Positions 31,427-35,230 of a stretch of DNA of 35,230 nt are shown piece by piece. The notes under the pieces were generated by a model, which saw only the letters and a program-made list of their open reading frames with translations, searched no databases and was not told the DNA's origin. Origin of the DNA: Streptomyces sp. col6 (GTDB lineage: Bacteria > Actinomycetota > Actinomycetes > Streptomycetales > Streptomycetaceae); contig NZ_RDBL01000013.1 in assembly GCF_008042035.1 (NCBI RefSeq), positions 79,825 to 115,054 of the forward strand, in the 5' to 3' direction. The position numbers were made by a program, and so were the translations under genes. How positions within the stretch are numbered: the first letter of the stretch is position 1; the number at the start of each line of letters is the position of its first letter.

Positions 31427-32725
31427 GTGAGCGAGCACACCAACAACGCTGTGGTACTGCGGTACGGCGATGGCGAGTACACCTACCCGGTGATCGACAG
31501 CACCGTCGGCGACAAGGGCTTCGACATCGGGAAGCTCCGGGCGAACACCGGCCTGGTGACGCTGGACAGCGGATACGGCAACACCGCGGCCTATAAATCG
31601 GCCATCACCTACCTCGACGGCGAGCAGGGCATCCTGCGCTACCGCGGCTACCCCATCGAGCAGCTCGCCGAGCGCTCGACGTTCCTCGAGGTCGCGTACA
31701 CGCTGATCAACGGTGAGCTTCCCAAGGTCGACGAGCTGTCGACCTTCAAGAACGAGATCACCCAGCACACCCTGCTGCACGAGGACGTCAAGCGGTTCTT
31801 CGACGGCTTCCCGCGCGACGCCCACCCGATGGCCATGCTGTCCTCGGTCGTCAGCGCGCTGTCCACGTTCTACCAGGACAGCCACAACCCGTTCGACGAG
31901 GAGCAGCGCCACCTCTCGACGATCCGGCTGCTCGCCAAGCTCCCGACCATCGCCGCGTACGCGTACAAGAAGTCGATCGGTCACCCGTTCGTCTACCCGC
32001 GCAACGACCTCGGCTACGTCGAGAACTTCCTGCGCATGACCTTCTCGGTCCCGGCCCAGGAGTACGAGCTCGACCCGGTCGTCGTCTCGGCGCTCGACAA
32101 GCTGCTCATCCTGCACGCGGACCACGAGCAGAACTGTTCGACCTCCACCGTGCGTCTGGTCGGCTCCTCGCAGGCGAACATGTTCGCCTCGATCTCCGCC
32201 GGCATCTCCGCGCTCTGGGGCCCCCTGCACGGCGGCGCCAACCAGTCGGTCCTGGAGATGCTGGAAGGCATCCAGGCCAACGGCGGCGACGTCGACTCCT
32301 TCATCCGCAAGGTGAAGAACAAGGAGGACGGCGTCCGCCTGATGGGCTTCGGCCACCGGGTGTACAAGTCCTTCGACCCGCGCGCCAAGATCATCAAGGC
32401 TGCCGCGCACGACGTGCTGTCCGCGCTCGGCAAGTCCGACGAGCTGCTCGACATCGCGCTCAAGCTGGAGGAGCACGCGCTCTCCGACGAGTACTTCGTC
32501 TCGCGCAACCTCTACCCGAACGTGGACTTCTACACGGGCCTCATCTACCGCGCGATGGGCTTCCCGACCGAGATGTTCACCGTGCTCTTCGCGCTCGGCC
32601 GGCTGCCCGGCTGGATCGCCCAGTGGCACGAGATGATCAAGGAGCCGGGTTCCCGCATCGGCCGCCCGCGCCAGATCTACACCGGCGAGGTCCTGCGCGA
32701 CTTCGTCCCGGTCGAGGGCCGCTGA
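31427..32725 (+). CDS. citA: Citrate synthase
   Basis: A 432-residue cytosolic enzyme that condenses oxaloacetate and acetyl-CoA to citrate, the entry step of the TCA cycle. The catalytic residues are His268 (GPLHGGAN), His310 (MGFGHRVYK) and Asp367 (NVDFYTG). Residues 1-60 form the N-terminal beta domain found in the larger, hexameric, NADH-sensitive type of bacterial citrate synthase. GTG 31427 (MSEHTNNAVV) is chosen over an in-frame GTG at 31415 and an ATG at 31373, on family N-terminus and the preceding GAGGGA. The leader carries two dyads. It converges on copA across a structured 530-bp region. Confidence 0.96.
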   Translation: MSEHTNNAVVLRYGDGEYTYPVIDSTVGDKGFDIGKLRANTGLVTLDSGYGNTAAYKSAITYLDGEQGILRYRGYPIEQLAERSTFLEVAYTLINGELPKVDELSTFKNEITQHTLLHEDVKRFFDGFPRDAHPMAMLSSVVSALSTFYQDSHNPFDEEQRHLSTIRLLAKLPTIAAYAYKKSIGHPFVYPRNDLGYVENFLRMTFSVPAQEYELDPVVVSALDKLLILHADHEQNCSTSTVRLVGSSQANMFASISAGISALWGPLHGGANQSVLEMLEGIQANGGDVDSFIRKVKNKEDGVRLMGFGHRVYKSFDPRAKIIKAAAHDVLSALGKSDELLDIALKLEEHALSDEYFVSRNLYPNVDFYTGLIYRAMGFPTEMFTVLFALGRLPGWIAQWHEMIKEPGSRIGRPRQIYTGEVLRDFVPVEGR

Positions 32726-32792
32726 GTGACCCCTCCCGCGTCATCCCGGCCCTGACTGACGCCGGTTCCTTCGCCCCGTACTGCCGCGCCCT

Positions 32793-32820
32793 CGCCCCGA
32801 GCGACGCGGAGTCCGGGGCG
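32793..32820 (+). terminator. Candidate citA terminator
   Basis: CGCCCCG (32793-32799) and CGGGGCG (32814-32820) are exact inverted repeats around a 14-base loop, 68 bp after the citA stop and followed by TTGCGCATTT, the only T-containing run nearby. The long loop makes it a moderate call. Confidence 0.4.
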
Positions 32821-32874
32821 TTGCGCATTTCCGGGGGCGGGCGGCGGGGCGGCGGAGCCCGGCGCGCACAGACC

Positions 32875-32888
32875 CGGGAGCGCTCCCG
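32875..32888. promoter_or_regulatory. CebR-box-like perfect palindrome
   Basis: CGGGAGCGCTCCCG is a perfect 14-bp palindrome whose inner 12 bases equal those of the CebR operator TGGGAGCGCTCCCA, known from the cellobiose/cello-oligosaccharide regulon of Streptomyces. It is not in front of a protein gene but sits 10-24 bp before a long hairpin that may begin a small RNA. It could also be simply part of the citA 3' structure. Confidence 0.4.
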
Positions 32889-32889
32889 C

Positions 32890-32990
32890 AACAAGCGAGA
32901 AGCGCCTCGCCATCGATCCCCCCACGGGCCGACAGCGAGGCGCTTCCCATATCCCGGAGCGGATTCCCCCCACGGGATCCGGCCGGGCGT
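32890..32990 (+). ncRNA. Candidate structured small RNA or 3' UTR with two C-rich loops
   Basis: Hairpin 1: GAAGCGCCTCGC (32899-32910) pairs exactly with GCGAGGCGCTTC (32935-32946) around a 24-base loop. Hairpin 2: CCCGG (32953-32957) and GGAT (32961-32964) pair with ATCC (32977-32980) and CCGGG (32983-32987). Each loop contains the same 11-mer CCCCCCACGGG (32919-32929 and 32966-32976). Repeated unpaired C-runs are what an antisense RNA aimed at G-rich ribosome sites would show. The strand is assigned from the C-rich loops and citA direction. No promoter is proven; processing from the citA mRNA is an alternative. Confidence 0.42.
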
Positions 32991-33023
32991 TCTGTGGGAG
33001 CCGTAGCTCCTGGGTGGTGCCTC

Positions 33024-33041
33024 GGTACTGCGGGTACTGCG
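33024..33041. repeat. 9-bp tandem repeat
   Basis: GGTACTGCG is present twice head to tail at 33024-33032 and 33033-33041. A perfect palindrome GGTACGTACC follows at 33069-33078. Neither is tied to a gene start. The rest of 32990-33130 shows only weak GC-rich repeats. Confidence 0.8.
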
Positions 33042-33131
33042 TGTGCGTTCCTGCCTGTGGTCTGCCGGGGTACGTACCGACGGGAGGGCCGCTCAAAGCT
33101 CCCCGGTGTACGTGCCCCGGCCCACTTGCCC

Positions 33132-33176
33132 GGAGCATCCCCCAAGATGCTCCGCCGGACGTCCCCCAAGACATCC
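33132..33176. other. Twin hairpins with identical CCCCAA loops in the citA/copA intergenic region
   Basis: GGAGCATC (33132-33139) pairs exactly with GATGCTCC (33146-33153) around CCCCAA. Three bases later GGACGTC (33157-33163) pairs with GACATCC (33170-33176), one mismatch, again around CCCCAA. The stems differ but both stay self-complementary while the loop is unchanged. They lie 80-120 bp past the copA stop and could act as a double terminator for copA, or be part of an RNA on either strand. 33177-33255 is AT-rich and otherwise empty. Confidence 0.6.
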
Positions 33177-33255
33177 TTGGCATCGCACTCTAAGACTTAC
33201 GAACCCATCGAATGGTTACCCTGAAACCGATGTGATCTGGATCTCATTGTGGAAA

Positions 33256-35230
33256 TTACGTGAAGGACCGCAGGCGCAGGCTGTTCGTCACGACGAAGAC
33301 CGAGGAGAAGGCCATCGCCGCTCCAGCAATCATAGGGTTGAGCAGCCCAAATGCCGCAAGGGGTAGAGCGGCCACGTTGTAGCCGAATGCCCAGAAAAGG
33401 TTGCCCCTGATGGTGGTGAGGGTGCGCCGGGAGAGACGGATGGCGTCTGCTGTCACCTTGAGATCTCCACGAACGAGGGTGAGGTCGCTCGCCTCGATCG
33501 CCGCGTCGGTGCCGGTTCCCATCGCCAGACCCAGGTCGGCGGTGGCCAGCGCGGCGGCGTCGTTGACCCCGTCACCGACCATGGCGACGACCCGCCCCTG
33601 AGCCTGCAGACCCCGGATGACGTGCGCCTTCTCCTCGGGCAGCACCTCGGCGCGGACCTCGTCGATGCCGACCTCGCGGGCCACGGACTCCGCCGCGGCG
33701 CGGTTGTCACCGGTCAGCAGGATCGGGGTGAGGCCGAGATCCCGGAGCGCGGCGACGGCTTCGGCGCTGGTGTCCTTGACCGCGTCGGCCACCTCCAGGA
33801 CCGTGCGTGCCTCGCCGTCCCAGCCGACCGCGATGGCCGTACGCCCTTGAGCGGCGGCCTCCTCGAAGGCGGCGGCCAGGGTGTCGGGGAGGGTGATCCC
33901 GGCGTCGGTGAGCAGCCGGGGCCGCCCGACGAGGACGGCGTGCCCCTCCACGGTGCCCTGGACGCCGAGTCCGGGGACGTTGGTGAAGTCCTCGGGGGTG
34001 GGGAGGGTGCCGGTGCGTTCGGTGGCTGCGGTGGCGACGGCCTGGGCGATGGGGTGTTCGGAGGCGTGTTCCAGGGCTCCGGCCAGGTGGAGGGCCTCGG
34101 TGTCGGTGGTTCCGGCGGCCGTGTGGACGGCCTGGAGGGTCATGCGGCCGGTGGTGACGGTGCCGGTCTTGTCGAGGACGATGGTGTCGATGCGGCGGGT
34201 GGATTCCAGGACTTCGGGGCCCTTGATGAGGATGCCGAGCTGGGCGCCGCGTCCGGTGCCGACCATGAGGGCGGTCGGGGTGGCGAGGCCCAGGGCGCAG
34301 GGGCAGGCGATGATCAGGACGGCGACCGCCGCCGTGAACGCCGCCGTCACGTCGTCCGTGGTCAGCAGCCAGACGATCAGGGTGGACAGGGCGATCAGCA
34401 GGACGACCGGGACGAAGACCGCCGAGACCCGGTCGGCCAGGCGCTGGACCTCGGCCTTGCCGTTCTGGGCGTCCTCGACGAGCTTCGCCATCCGGGCCAG
34501 CTGGGTGTCCGCGCCGACGCGGGTCGCCTCGACGACGAGCCGGCCCGAGACGTTCACCGTTGCCCCGGCGACCTGGTTCCCGGTGCCCACGTCCACGGGA
34601 ACGGATTCGCCGGTGAGCATGGACGCGTCCACGGCGGACGAGCCCTCGACGACCGTGCCGTCCGTCGCGATCTTCTCGCCAGGCCGGACGACGAAGCGGT
34701 CGCCCACGACGAGCCGGCCGACGGGGACGCGCACCTCGGCCCCGCCGCGCAGTACGGCCACGTCCTTGGCGCCCAGGTGCATCAGCGCCCGGAGCGCGGC
34801 CCCGGCCCTCCGCTTGGACTTCGCTTCCAGATAGCGGCCCAGCAGGATGAAGGTGGCGACGCCCGCCGCGACCTCCAGGTAGATGGTCGTCGAGCCCTCG
34901 GTCCGGGAGGCCGTCAGGTCGAAGCCGTGCCGCATCCCGGGCATCCCGGCGTCACCGAGGAACAGCGCCCAGAGCGACCAGCCGAAGGCGGCGAGGGTCC
35001 CGACGGAGACGAGCGTGTCCATGGTCGCCGCGCCGTGCCTGAGGTTGGTCCAGGCTGCCCGGTGGAAGGGCAGGGCGCCCCAGACCACGACGGGCGCGGC
35101 GAGGGTGAGCGAGAGCCACTGCCAGTTGTCGAACTGGAGCGCCGGGATCATCGCCAGGGCGACGACGGGGGCGGCGAGTGCGGCGGAGACGACGAGGCGC
35201 TGCCGGAGGGAGGCCAGGGCGGGGTCGGGG
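33256..35230 (-). CDS. copA: Copper-exporting P1B-type ATPase, partial (5' end outside the window)
   Basis: At least 658 codons of an inner-membrane Cu(I) export ATPase; the frame is open to the window edge, so the N-terminal metal-binding domain and first helices are missing. Visible are the actuator TGES, the Cu-binding CPCALG of TM6, phosphorylation site DKTGTVT, the ATP-binding SEHPIAQ, and hinge MVGDGVNDAAAL. TM7 has YN (FGYNVAALPLAA) and TM8 has MAFSSVFVVTNSLRLR, which specify the Cu(I) subtype P1B-1. The ATG at 35151 is internal, not the start. The last 50 or so codons use CTA, TTT, ATT, GCA, GCT and GGA far more than the rest and end in TAA, suggesting a recombinant or transferred 3' end. 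Confidence 0.93.
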   Translation of the reverse strand, partial: PDPALASLRQRLVVSAALAAPVVALAMIPALQFDNWQWLSLTLAAPVVVWGALPFHRAAWTNLRHGAATMDTLVSVGTLAAFGWSLWALFLGDAGMPGMRHGFDLTASRTEGSTTIYLEVAAGVATFILLGRYLEAKSKRRAGAALRALMHLGAKDVAVLRGGAEVRVPVGRLVVGDRFVVRPGEKIATDGTVVEGSSAVDASMLTGESVPVDVGTGNQVAGATVNVSGRLVVEATRVGADTQLARMAKLVEDAQNGKAEVQRLADRVSAVFVPVVLLIALSTLIVWLLTTDDVTAAFTAAVAVLIIACPCALGLATPTALMVGTGRGAQLGILIKGPEVLESTRRIDTIVLDKTGTVTTGRMTLQAVHTAAGTTDTEALHLAGALEHASEHPIAQAVATAATERTGTLPTPEDFTNVPGLGVQGTVEGHAVLVGRPRLLTDAGITLPDTLAAAFEEAAAQGRTAIAVGWDGEARTVLEVADAVKDTSAEAVAALRDLGLTPILLTGDNRAAAESVAREVGIDEVRAEVLPEEKAHVIRGLQAQGRVVAMVGDGVNDAAALATADLGLAMGTGTDAAIEASDLTLVRGDLKVTADAIRLSRRTLTTIRGNLFWAFGYNVAALPLAAFGLLNPMIAGAAMAFSSVFVVTNSLRLRSFT

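Noticed and set aside
32677..33183. 168-codon minus-strand frame in the citA/copA gap, with a signal-peptide-like stretch starting near 32922
   Set aside because: It runs into the end of citA and through all intergenic hairpins, has no matching family, and its repeats come from the hairpin duplication.

Overview
The window is about 35 kb of actinobacterial chromosome and almost certainly comes from a Streptomyces. The DNA is very GC-rich with strong G/C third-codon bias, GTG starts are common (8522, 11438, 15860, 19796, 23897, 25086, 31427), regulators are of GntR/HutC, LacI, LysR and HxlR types, and several genes encode Sec or Tat exported proteins. From memory, unchecked, the order citrate synthase, RecD2, GH3 hexosaminidase, agmatinase-like enzyme, acyl-CoA dehydrogenase recalls a core region of the S. 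coelicolor chromosome. I saw no tRNA, rRNA, IS element, prophage or CRISPR array.

Layout. 1-2.7 kb: a cellulose-synthase-like glycosyltransferase (-) divergent from a phosphatase-like gene (+). Between them lies a perfect 13-bp inverted repeat whose two arms each resemble a DasR (dre) site. 2.7-5.8 kb: a minus-strand group of acyl-CoA dehydrogenase, TesB thioesterase and a CDF cation transporter. 6.0-10.2 kb: a GntR/HutC regulator, a small membrane protein, then a ureohydrolase overlapping a ThDP enzyme by GTGA. 10.4-17.9 kb: a secreted beta-lactamase-fold protein, a one-chain ABC exporter with two unequal nucleotide sites, two small secreted proteins and a secreted S37 aminopeptidase. 17.9-21.8 kb: a Tat-exported GH3 beta-N-acetylglucosaminidase and a LysR/EamA divergent pair.

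21.8-27.1 kb is the most novel part. A LacI regulator and a TIM-barrel sugar isomerase/epimerase (-) are divergent from a Gfo/Idh/MocA oxidoreductase, a DUF993 protein with a DapA-like GIK lysine motif, and a second isomerase/epimerase (+). A LacI-type operator lies between them. It reads as a complete oxidise, rearrange and retro-aldol route for an unknown sugar, without its own transporter.

27.1-35.2 kb: an LpqH-like lipoprotein, an HxlR/NAD(P)-binding pair, RecD2, citrate synthase, a structured 530-bp intergenic region (a CebR-box-like palindrome, two hairpins with the same C-rich loop, and two hairpins with identical CCCCAA loops), and a copper P1B-ATPase cut by the window edge. The last part of the ATPase gene has unusually AT-rich codons.
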